From contig JAWKLL010000018.1 in NCBI GenBank assembly GCA_041392765.1, positions 1 to 64,000 on the forward strand: a stretch of 64,000 nt of DNA, read 5' to 3'. Below, piece by piece: positions 54,209 to 64,000 of the stretch. The notes beneath the pieces were generated by a model. That model saw only the letters and a program-made list of their open reading frames with translations. It had not been told where the DNA came from and ran no database searches. A program made the position numbers and the translations under genes. Every line of letters begins with the position of its first letter. The first letter of the stretch is position 1. The DNA comes from Lewinella sp041392765. GTDB taxonomy: Bacteria > Bacteroidota > Bacteroidia > Chitinophagales > Saprospiraceae.

Positions 54209-57200
54209 ATGACTTTCACCAAAATAACCATTACCACAGGTCTGCTGGTTTTCTTCTTATGCTTGTCGGCATTTCATTCGACACCGCAACCTAAAGCTGC
54301 GTTGGAATCTCTCATGCCTGTCTTTGTAGATACACCACCAAGCGATATTACCGTGGACTGTGTGGCGGATGTTCCCGCCCCCGTTGACCTCACTGCCAAC
54401 GACGGCATGGGAGGGGCAGATTTTGAAGTATCACCTACCGATTCTCCCGATGTTTCGTTGATCGATCCTTGTAGTGGAGGCGTGGTCGTTCGCTCGTGGC
54501 AGGCTATTATTGGCTTGGATACTACTACTGTTTCCCAAACCATCACGGTACTGGCGGACAATACCCCGCCTATGGCCAATTTGCCTGTTGTGCACGATAC
54601 GGTTGCTTGTGAACTGGCTTTTGCCACCGCACCTGCTAACCCCGACCGCTATGATGTTTGGCTGTCATCCTTGCGCTTGGCACTAAGCACCAACGCTACG
54701 GATGATTGCGTAGGTGGTGTTTCTGTTACCGACGATGGCGGTGCTGCCCTCACGGAGGCTTGTGCAACGAGGACTGTTACATTTACTTTAACAGATGCCT
54801 GTAATAATGCCAGTTCTTGGGTAGCAACCTACACGACCATCGATACCTTGCGACCTGTCTTCACGGGTGTGCCCCCCAATGATACACTCAACTGCACGGA
54901 AATGGTGCCTGCTCCACCTACAGTGACAGTAACTGACAACTGTACCCCCAATTTAGTAGCGACTTTTGTCGAAGGTTCCAGCCAAACTAATAACGGCTCT
55001 TGTTCAGACTATGAATACAACGTCTTGCGCACCTGGATAGCCAGCGACTCCTGCGGCAACACCACCGTAATGTCTCAATTGATACGGGTAGTGGATGAAG
55101 AACCGCCTACTTACACGGCACCTCCCAGCCTGACCATCTCTTGTTCTCAAGACCCCAATGACCTTTCCATAACAGGCAATGTTACCAATGTCATGGATAA
55201 TTGCTCACCTACACTGGACACCGCCTACACCGATCAAGTAACACCAGGAAGTTGCCCCGACGAGGCTACTATCATTCGTTTGTGGCGCATCACTGATTTG
55301 TGCGGAAATGTAGCAGGTAAGGTACAGACCATCAATGTGGCAGATATTCAAGCACCTTCCTTCAATGTACCTCCCAATATAACTGTGGATTGCAGCGATG
55401 CTGATAACTTAGCCATCACAGGTAGCCCGCTGAATGTACTAGACGATTGCGACCCTAACCCATCTGTGAATTTCGTAGATGAGATATTTCCGGGTAGCTG
55501 CCCGAATGCATATTTAGTCCGGCGTCGCTGGCGGGTGACTGATCGCTGTGGTGCCACTACGGAGCAAATACAGGAAATAACCGTAGAGGATCAAGAAAAC
55601 CCGTTTTTCTCACAAATGCCTGTTGGGCAAACCGTTTCTTGTGATGGAACAACGGACATAACACAATTATATCAGAACTGGTTAGCCAATCGCGCAGGTG
55701 CGACTGCTTCCGACAACTGTACCTTAGTAGGCGATATCAGCTGGCAGGTATATGCCGCTGGCACCACCAATCCTCCTTCCCTTGAAGTGCAAAGCTGTCC
55801 TGTGGCCGATCAGGTGGTACAAATCTCCGTTGTTGACTTTATTATCACTGACGAATGTGGTAGGACAACCACCGCCTCGGCTACCTTTCGGGTAATTGAC
55901 CAAACGGCACCCGTACTTTCTTCCTGTCCTGCCGACCAAGTTATTCCTGCTCAAAATGGTTTGTGTGAAGCTTCTGTTGATTTAGCGCCGCCTGTCATTG
56001 AAGATGCTTGTAGTACAAATAGTGCGATGGTGACAACCCAAGCAACCGCTACACTGACTTCTCAGGCATCTCCCGGCCTAGAAGGGGAAGTGGCGGTAGA
56101 TCCTGTTGAGCTGGCACTGAATATAACGACTCCGTTGCCCGTTAATGCCAATGGAAACGCGACCCTTACCATCAACTTGATTCAAGTGGATGGAGAAGGA
56201 GCAGACGAGTACTTTAATGTGTATGGAGAAAACGGAACACTGCTCGGTATTACCACGCCTACCGCTGGCCAATGTGGAAATGGTACCACGTCTTTTACCC
56301 TTTCACCTGCTCAATTGAATACATGGGCTGCAGACGGGGTTGTTGCCATCCGATTGGTACCCAATATACCCGCTGGCCAACCAGAGCGGTTTGCTATCAA
56401 CGCCAACTGCCCGCAACCCAGCCAGGTTCAAGCTGTACTCGGTTATACTACCAACTCACTCAACGGCCTTACTTACGCTTATCGCATCAATAATGCCCCC
56501 CAAGTAGTCGTCAATCCTATCCAGACGGTCAATACAACCCTTCCATTGGGCAGTCACTTGATACGCTATTATGTAACGGATTGTGCGGGAAACCGCGATT
56601 CTTGCGATTACACCATCATGATCGTGGATGAAGAGGCACCATTATTGACTTGTCCTGCTCCCATCGTGGTAGATGTGTTGCCGGATTCTTGCCAATTTAC
56701 CCTCACATTAGATCCCCCCATATCGGCTTCAGATAACTGTGGGGTGTATGCCGCCTATCAACGTACACTGCCGGCCACACCAGCAGAAGCTTTATTACCT
56801 TTTTTCTTAGATCCCAACCTCAATGACTATCTCACACCCACTCGCGTGCTTACTTTTGATGATGTGGTAGCGAATGCTTACGGAGATGTCATGTTGCGCA
56901 TAGATATGCAAGGCGACTTTAATACACAAGCTGCCTTCTTTACAGTGTTTGGCGATGATGGCAGCACCCTCGCTGTTAGTACAATCGGTGTGGCAGACTG
57001 TAATACACCCGGGCAAATGTTGATTACCATTCCTGCGGCTACCTTCAATACATGGGCTGCAGATGGAACGGTAGCTATTACGATTGAGCCTAACGATATT
57101 ACCGTACCACCCGGCGTACCCGGCGACGGTATCAATCCATGCGATCCTATGGCTATCAGCATGGATGGCGACACAGATGGTGTCAGTTATCTATCTGCTA

Positions 57201-60200
57201 CCTTGAGTTATGACAACTTGCTCACACGCTACTTTGCTTTTGGTGCTACCACGTTGCCCGATGCACCGCTTCCTCAACCTAACGGTCAGATTACTGCCAC
57301 TTTTGCGGTAGGTAACACAGCGGTTTCTTACTGGACTGAAGACTTGGCAGGAAATGCCGATACTTGTTCCTTTACAGTAAGTGTTCGGGATGTGACACCT
57401 CCTGTTGTTACTTGCCAGCCTACCAATTTATTCATCAACCCTTCTGGTTTGCAGGTTGAAGTCGTAAACGCAGCGGATGTGGATAATGGCAGCTTCGACA
57501 ATTGTGGTACGATTGATAGTCTTTGGCTTACGCCTAATATTTTCACATGCAACCAAATCGGTCAGATTGTAAATGTGACACTGAATGCACGCGATACATC
57601 AGGTAACGTGGGTACTTGCCAAACCATAGTGGGTATTGCGCCCGATGGCCCCATGCCTACGGCCAATTCTGGTTTGTGTGGTGGCGATACCTTATTTCTG
57701 TTTGCCAATCCACCCGGCCCTAGTCCTAATGTTTATACCTACCAGTGGTTTAGTCCCAGTGGTGCGCCCTTGTCGCCAGCCGGCCCTCAGGCAGACATCA
57801 TGATACCGGGTATTGATGCTGAAGATGAAGGCCCTTACCGGGTTGTTATTACCGGCTTGACAGGCTGCACGGCAGAAGGAGTGGTAAATGTTGTTATTCA
57901 GGATTTACCACTTACACCTCAATTGAATGTCGTTGGCAGTGCTTGTTTGGATGATGCTTTTACCCTTAGCACCCCACAGGTGCCCGCTGGCACAGGCGTT
58001 GCCTTTCATTGGTATGAAGGCGTACCACCTAATGGTATATTATTGGGCACTACCACTACGCCATCTTTTACGGTAACAGTACTCACACCACAGGTGTTCA
58101 CAACTATTACCTTACGGTGGAAGCTAATGGATGTGTGTCGCCCCCATCACCCATGAAATCGATAACCATTTACGAACGACCTGTGGCAACCGTTGCCTAC
58201 CCTGATACCTTGGTTTGTGCAGGTGGCGTCATAACCTTGGGTGTAACCGCTCAGCCTGGTGTTTCTTATGCGTGGGTAGGCCCTAATGGGTTTAGCAGTA
58301 CGGTACAATTTCCCAATACCCCTGTATTAGCAACTGCTAATGGCGGCTATTACCAAGTGACCCTCAGCAGAGGGTTGTGTACCTCGATACCTGACTCCAC
58401 GTTAGTGACGGTGAAACCCCAGCCCATGCGCCCTGTGTTGGGCAATAGCGGCCCTGTTTGCGCCGGACAACCACTCACACTTTCAACTACTTTTAACGGT
58501 GCCAGTGCTTATCGGTGGATTCCTCCTTCTGGCTTGCCTATAACAACGACAACTCCTTCCTATTCAATTCCTGCCGCCAGTATGGCGCAGCAGGGTGCAT
58601 GGCAGTTGGTGGTAACGGTGAATGGTTGTGATTCCCCTGTATCCCTTCCCACAACGGTCGTTGTCAACCCTGCACCAGATGCCACGGCAGCGGCTATGCC
58701 TAACCCCGCCTGCCAAGGGGATAACGTTCAGTTGAATGGATTTAGCAATATTGCGGGGTCTTCCTTTGCATGGTCTGGGCCGAATGGCTATACATCTTCT
58801 GTTCAACAACCCACGTTGAGCAATATCACCTTGTCACGGGCTGGCGATTACAAATTAGTTGTTACAACAGGAGCTGGTTGTAAGGACAGCACGACCTTAG
58901 CACTCGAAGTACTGGAAAATGTACAAATAACGGGGTTGAGTGACAATGTGACGGCTTGTATCAATGATGGCTTCGACGTACTGGTATCCTCGGCAGTATT
59001 GCCTTCCGATGACGGTAGTTATACCTACGAATGGCAGTTCAATGGTCAGGTCGTTTCTAATGCGGCCAATCTGACCATACCCAATGCAGTACCAGCAGAT
59101 GATGGTGTTTATACACTGGAAGTATTTACTGCGGAAGGCTGTTCTTCGGGTACTTCTTCTATCACCTTAGACCTCAATTTCATTCCCTCGCAACCTACGC
59201 AACCCGTGACCATTTCTGGTAGCAATAGTTTTTGTGAAGGCGAGGAATTTACCCTTATCACTTCTGCCGTAACGGGAGAGGAAGTAGCTTACTACTGGGA
59301 AACGCCCGCTGGTGTTATCGTCACGAATGAAAATATGCTTACCGTTGATGAGGCCAATGTTGGCGATGATGGTATCTATCGTGTCTATGTGATTCGCAAT
59401 GGATGCGCCAGTACGCTATCACCACCGAGAGACATTACCATCAACCCTATACCGAATATTTTACTCACCAGCAATACGCCCGTTTGCGAAGGGGATGTTT
59501 TGTCGTTGCAAAGTACGTTCTATCCTACGGGTAGCTATACCTGGAGCGGCCCCGGTGGGTTTGGCAACGGCGTAACCGTACACAACCCGATTATCAATAA
59601 TACCGATTCCCTGACGAATGACGGCATTTACAGGGTCTTTGTAACCGTCGCTGGGTGTACCTCCGATACCGTGTCCACTGACGTTTGGGTGCGCAATCGC
59701 CCACAAGAACCTGCTATCAGCCACGATATGCCGGTGTGTATCGATAACCCCGATGCTGTGCTGACGCTTAGTATTAATGCAGGCAGCATAGTGCCAGGTG
59801 CTACTTATGCTTGGTTTACACAAAATGGCAGTGTTTCCGTTAGCCCTGCGGGTGAGGAAACGGCTGTTGAGATAACAGATTTTTCACTTTTTCAAAGCGG
59901 GGGCCTCTTTCCCTTCTACGCCACTACAACGGTGAATGGTTGTGAATCTTCTTTGTCTAATCCAACGTTGGTGCAGTTTGATACCATCCCCATTAATACG
60001 GCTTATGCGGGGAATACCACCGTTTGCTCCGAGAGTTTGTTTTACAGGGGCTATCCCTTCTGCGGGTACAGGTATTTGGACGTTAGTGACTGCCACTGAC
60101 CCAACTGGTTTCGTATTGCCAACCCAGATGAGGCTAACTCCATCGTAAGCGGGTTATTTGCCGAAGGGGCACCCTATACCTTGCGTTGGACGCTTTCCAA

Positions 60201-61315
60201 TGGTGCTTGCCGCAATTATGATTTCGATGAACTAACGTTAGGTGTTATCGTAGCCGAGCAAGCGGAAGCGGGGGCTGATATTCTGGCCTGCGAAGACGAA
60301 ATTATCATTCTAGGTGCCACCCCTCCGGGAGTGGATGCCAGGGATACTGGACACAGGATATAACACAACGCACCTTGGGTGTCATTATCGTTGATTCTTT
60401 AAATGCCAATACGGAAGTACAACAACTTTCACCTGATAATATCTACTTCTTTACATGGGTGGTGGACTGCCCTTGTGGTATTACTACCGAAACGGTATTT
60501 GTTAATATCAGTGACCCTTCCGTAAGTGCGGGTGCTAATTTTATTGTGTGTGATGAAACGAATAGTACAGTCCTGGCAGGTGAAGTACCCGCCATGGGAA
60601 GTCTTATTCAATGGTACAGTCTTGATCCTGATATTCTAATTTCAGAAGGAGAAACGCCAACACCAACCATTACAGGCTTGAAGGTTGGCAATAATGCTTT
60701 TGTACTTGAAGTAGATGAAGGTTTCTGCGGTGCTGCTTCGCGCGATACCGTAATCGTTACCTATAAATTGCCACCTGTACTTAATGACGATACTTTCGAT
60801 GTGGCTTTTGGGGCAACCGAAGATGTATACCCTTAGCCAACGACATCCTGCCTTATAGGTAGTACCTTGTTGTTAGGTGGGCAACCCTTGCTGGGGAGGC
60901 AGCGGTACAGGGTAGTAATGTACTGAACTATGTTGCTCCTCCGAACTATGTAGGGGTTGATGAGTTGACATACCTAGTACAAAGCGAGGGCTGTCCTCAA
61001 GAACGAGGCTATCATTACATTTGTGGTGGGCGAAGAGGTCGCTTGTAAACCACCGAGTATTTTTACGCCTAATGGCGATGACTACAACGATCGGTTTGTG
61101 GTGCCATGCCTATTAGATAAAAGCGAGTTCCCACGTAGCCAGAGTGTTGATTTTCAATCGCTGGGGCGATGAAGTATATCGATCGTCTATTCCCTACAAC
61201 AGTTCTGGGATGGGACGTATGCAGGGGAAGCGCTTCCCGATGATACCTATTTCTATGTTATTGACCTTGGCGACGGCAGTGAGCCGTTGACTGGATATGT
61301 TATGATCAGCGTTAA
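54209..61315 (+). pseudogene. giant HYR/Ig-domain adhesin with CHU_C (T9SS type B) sorting domain, frame broken late
   Basis: About 2,370 residues when frames are joined. The signal peptide follows MTFTKITITTGLLVFFLCLS. At least six HYR-type modules come first (PPSDITVDCVADVP, PPNDTLNCTEMVP, PPNITVDCSDADN and so on), each with the Cys/Asp-Asn-Cys pattern. Two of them are split by an inserted beta domain. About ten Ig/PKD-like repeats follow (CAGGVITLGVTAQPGVSYAW type). The end contains IFTPNGDDYNDRF, IFNRWGDEVYRS and WDGTYAGEALPDDTYFYVID, the CHU_C gliding-associated sorting domain. The first 1,315 residues are in one frame; at least nine indels interrupt the rest (near 58085, 60045, 60105, 60335, 60835 and after). 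Probably a surface adhesin exported by the type IX system with the PorP/SprF protein downstream. Confidence 0.88.
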
Positions 61316-61343
61316 TCATTTCCCAATTACAAAAACGACAGTC

Positions 61344-62303
61344 ATGCGAAAGTCCTATATATTGTTTTTCATTGCCGTTTTGACGGTCAGCTTTTCCTTG
61401 AGAGGGCAACAGGATGAGCAGTTCACGCAGTTCATGTATCATAAGCTGGGCTATAACCCTGCTTACGCGGGTATGCAGGAATCCCCTACATTCACGGCAC
61501 TGATACGCCAACAGTGGATTGGGCTAGAGGGGGCACCGCAATCCCAATTATTGACATTCAATATGCCCCTTACAGCATCGGGAATTGGACTAGGTGCTAA
61601 CTTATCTCGGCATAGCATTGGGGCTACCGAACGCTATACGGGCGATATTTCCTATTGCTACCGTTTCAATCTGGGCAGAGGAGGCCGCATGGGGATCGGT
61701 GTATCTACTTCGGCACGTATTTTGCGGGTAAATTTTGCGGAAACATCACCTACGCAACCTGCAGATGGAGATCCCTCTATACCTGTGGGGTTGCAAAGTA
61801 AAATTGTACCCAATTTTGGGGCTGGAATGTACTATAGCAACCAGCGTTTTTATCTAGGGATCAGTGCCCCGCGACTGCTTTCCAGTAATATTGATTTCGC
61901 AGAAGAAACCGCCACTATTTCCAAAGAGGTGCCTCACTATTACCTTATGGGGGGAATCCTGTTGGATATTGGTGAAAAAATAAAGATGCAGCCTCAGGCA
62001 ATTTTAAAATATGTGGAGGCGACACCTTTTGAAGGAGATATTAACTTAAACTTTATCTTCTCAGAAACCGTATATACAGGTGTATCATACCGGATTGGTG
62101 GTTCCAGTATTTCTGGCATTGGCGAATCGGGGTCTGTGTTGATGGGTATGCAACTGAGTGATATGCTGTTGTTTGCATTAGCTTACGACTTTACGCTCTC
62201 AGAACTCAAAGACCATACCAGTGGTTCCATGGAAGCATTGGTGCGATACAGCATAGGGGGGCGTTCGAAGGAAAGTGAGGTTATGAGCCCTCGATTTTTT
62301 TAA
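61344..62303 (+). CDS. PorP/SprF family type IX secretion membrane protein
   Basis: 319 residues from the ATG at 61344, giving the signal peptide MRKSYILFFIAVLTVSFSLR and the mature start QQDEQFTQFMYHKLGYNPAY. The segments NPAYAGMQESPTFTALIRQQ and WIGLEGAPQSQLLTFNMPL are hallmarks of PorP/SprF, an outer-membrane beta-barrel family. Members usually lie next to a CHU_C-bearing adhesin and assist its secretion or attachment. It starts 28 bases after the repaired stop of the adhesin and is intact. The PD40 gene follows. Confidence 0.93.
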   Translation: MRKSYILFFIAVLTVSFSLRGQQDEQFTQFMYHKLGYNPAYAGMQESPTFTALIRQQWIGLEGAPQSQLLTFNMPLTASGIGLGANLSRHSIGATERYTGDISYCYRFNLGRGGRMGIGVSTSARILRVNFAETSPTQPADGDPSIPVGLQSKIVPNFGAGMYYSNQRFYLGISAPRLLSSNIDFAEETATISKEVPHYYLMGGILLDIGEKIKMQPQAILKYVEATPFEGDINLNFIFSETVYTGVSYRIGGSSISGIGESGSVLMGMQLSDMLLFALAYDFTLSELKDHTSGSMEALVRYSIGGRSKESEVMSPRFF

Positions 62304-62443
62304 CTACGGCTTAAGCGCCTGTTAGGAATACATCCAAGACCGTTTTGTGATGCAGAAAGGAGATCTGGAATTAATTTTTGCGACCTACAAAGCAAATGGT
62401 AACTATTGCTACAGGCACTGAATCGGAATAATCAGAGACGACC

Positions 62444-64000
62444 ATGAAACAAGGTTCTTGTTGGCTACATGGCTTTTTCTTGTTGGGGTTGGCAGTGTGT
62501 TATCGGCTTCAGCCTGTGACGGGTATGATGATGCCGGTGCCGCTACGCGCATCTTCAATACTAGCCGTATCAATACTCCTGATTTGGAGTTTTGCCCTGC
62601 TTTATATGAAAACGGGCTTGTTTTTGTTTCTCGATATAAAAGCGGCCCTATAGACCCCAAAACTGGCGAAACCTACTTCGAGCTGTTCTATGCAGAGTTG
62701 GATCCTAACGGAATGCCCGGAAACCAGTTTCTTTCTCAACCGCCATCAACTCAGCCTACCATGAAGGCCCTGTTTCCTTCAACCGTTCCGGCGACCGCCT
62801 CTTTTTTACGCGTACAAATAGTAGCAATGGGGTGAAAAATGCAGATGGCAAAGGGCGTTCTATGCTAAAAATATATGAAGCTACTCGCGGCCAGTTTGAC
62901 TGGGAAAATGTACAGGAGTTGCCTTTCAATGGCCATGACTTTACTTGCATGCACCCGGCACTATCTCCCGATGAAAGTAAGTTGTTTTTTACCTCCAATC
63001 GGCCCGGTGGTTTTGGCGGCATGGATATCTATGTATCGGAATGGAACAACGGGCGTTGGTCGGCACCTGTCAACCTTGGTCCCGAAATAAATACTAGTAA
63101 GAACGAAGCTTTTCCGTTTTTTCACGAAAGTGGTACGTTGTTCTTTGCATCCGATGGACATAAAGGTAGCGGAAGGCTCGATATTTTTATGGTAGATATG
63201 TCGGAAAGAACATGGGGGAAGGTTTACAACCTCGGTGCTCCTTTCAATTCACCTGAAGATGACCTAGGTTTGGTGCTCGTTCCAGACGGCACGAGTGGAT
63301 ATTTTACGTCTGCACGTTCAGGTGGGTTTGGCCAGGATGACGTATATATGTTTCGCGCCCCTAAGGGACTACGCGGCATTCGCCCCATTCCAACGTTGAG
63401 TGGTTTGGTGACTGTTACGGATAAGGCCTTGAGTCGGCGCATGGCTGGTGCTTCTATCAGGCTATTTGAAACCAACCAAGACGGCTTGGTCGAAAAGGAG
63501 AATATCTACGAGATGGAACTAACGCCAACCGACGGCGAAGGAGATGAAATGGTGATGAAACTGATTCGCAAAAAGGACGACGATTTGGGAGCACCTTTGA
63601 CACAGACGGATCGCAATGGAGAAGCCCTGGTTACATTACAACCTGACAAAAACTATCTGTTACTAGTTTCTAAAGCAGACTATTTTACGAAAGAACTCCT
63701 TTTTTCAACCGATGATTTAGGGCCTGATAAACCGTTAGATATTTTGTTGGAACCCACCAATTGTATCTTGCTAACTGGCAAAGTAAAATCAGATCGATTC
63801 CAAATACCTATTCCTAATGCGACCGTTAAAATCACCAATCTATGCGATAATTCGATACAGACGTGTCGGAGCAACATTCGGGGGGATTATGAAATATGCC
63901 TTCCAATAGGCTGTGATTATACATTAGAGAGTTCCAAAGATGGTTATGAACCCGGTAAGACTCAGGTAACTACGGTTCGCCTTCGTGGGAGTCGTTCACT
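62444..64000 (+). pseudogene. PD40 (OmpA-type) envelope protein, frame broken and cut by the window edge
   Basis: Starts at MKQGSCWLHGFF (signal-like) and changes frame near 62475 and near 62735. It then reads NSAYHEGPVSFNRSGDRLFF, MHPALSPDESKLFFTSNRPG and LFFASDGHKGSGRLDIFMVD: a PD40/WD40-type propeller closely resembling the intact protein at 42636-44921. From about 63390 carboxypeptidase-regulatory-like domains follow (PTLSGLVTVTDKALSRRMAG, LLTGKVKSDRFQIPIPNATV). An OmpA domain would be expected beyond the window. The adhesin, PorP/SprF and PD40-OmpA order is a recurrent Bacteroidota unit of type IX secreted surface structures. Confidence 0.82.

Noticed and set aside
53929..54212. Plus-strand frames in the adhesin leader
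   Set aside because: Short, without a recognisable domain or consistent signal peptide, and the adhesin has its own clear signal peptide at 54209.
61287..61343. Longer start for the PorP/SprF gene
   Set aside because: These codons are the end of the CHU_C domain read through a lost stop. A one-base repair gives GYVMIQR and a stop at 61313-61315, and the signal peptide starts at 61344.

Overview
The window is chromosomal DNA of a member of the Bacteroidota, most likely a Saprospiria-type (Lewinella/Haliscomenobacter-like) organism. The grounds are type IX secretion features (a PorP/SprF protein, a CHU_C-type and a type-A-like C-terminal sorting domain), HYR-domain adhesin modules, TPR-PD40-OmpA proteins, DUF3467, DUF4296 and DUF3857 proteins, TAnnTTTG-type promoters and a lack of Shine-Dalgarno sequences. 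The genus assignment is inference.

Layout. 0-9 kb: end of an unknown gene, a RidA-family gene next to palindromic repeats, then three long envelope genes (an AsmA-like protein and two secreted von Willebrand A proteins), all broken by single-base indels. 9-24.5 kb: an intact housekeeping block with a two-component pair, DUF4296 lipoprotein, SixA-like phosphatase, SDR oxidoreductase, ychF, topA, DUF3467, lysS, a LexA-like S24 regulator, a DUF3857 protein and priA. 24.6-36.6 kb: an accessory island on the minus strand. It holds a decayed gene, a PD-(D/E)XK (Rpn-type) putative transposase plus a fragment of a second, and a polymorphic-toxin locus: a large zincin-domain protein, two toxin-like proteins each followed directly by a candidate immunity gene, and a displaced HINT-domain remnant. 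37-51.8 kb: mostly housekeeping again (murF, pdhA, cry-DASH photolyase, a broken SCO1-like gene, a PorE-like TPR-PD40-OmpA protein, coaD, a class III cyclase, two tRNA-Glu genes, gapA, pgk, a conserved helical protein and a TPR protein). 51.8-54.2 kb: palindromic elements, an AT-rich orphan gene and a decayed small secreted protein. 54.2-64 kb: a probable T9SS operon with a giant HYR/Ig adhesin ending in a CHU_C sorting domain, a PorP/SprF protein and a PD40 protein that runs off the window.

How the parts relate. The adhesin, PorP/SprF and PD40 genes are co-directional and look like one secretion/surface unit. The minus-strand island looks like a polymorphic toxin locus that has been repeatedly reshuffled: each toxin C-terminus sits 0-10 bases from a small partner gene, an orphan HINT cassette lies downstream, and gene 5' ends appear truncated at likely recombination junctions (an HTH-regulator tail at 30.3 kb, a palindromic repeat at 36.8 kb).

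Two window-wide properties stand out. First, at least five families of 45-190 bp palindromic, MITE/REP-like elements lie between genes. Second, more than thirty frame-disrupting 1-2 base indels, mostly at short homopolymers, fall in surface and accessory genes, while about two dozen housekeeping genes are intact. From sequence alone I cannot tell gene decay from uneven assembly quality.
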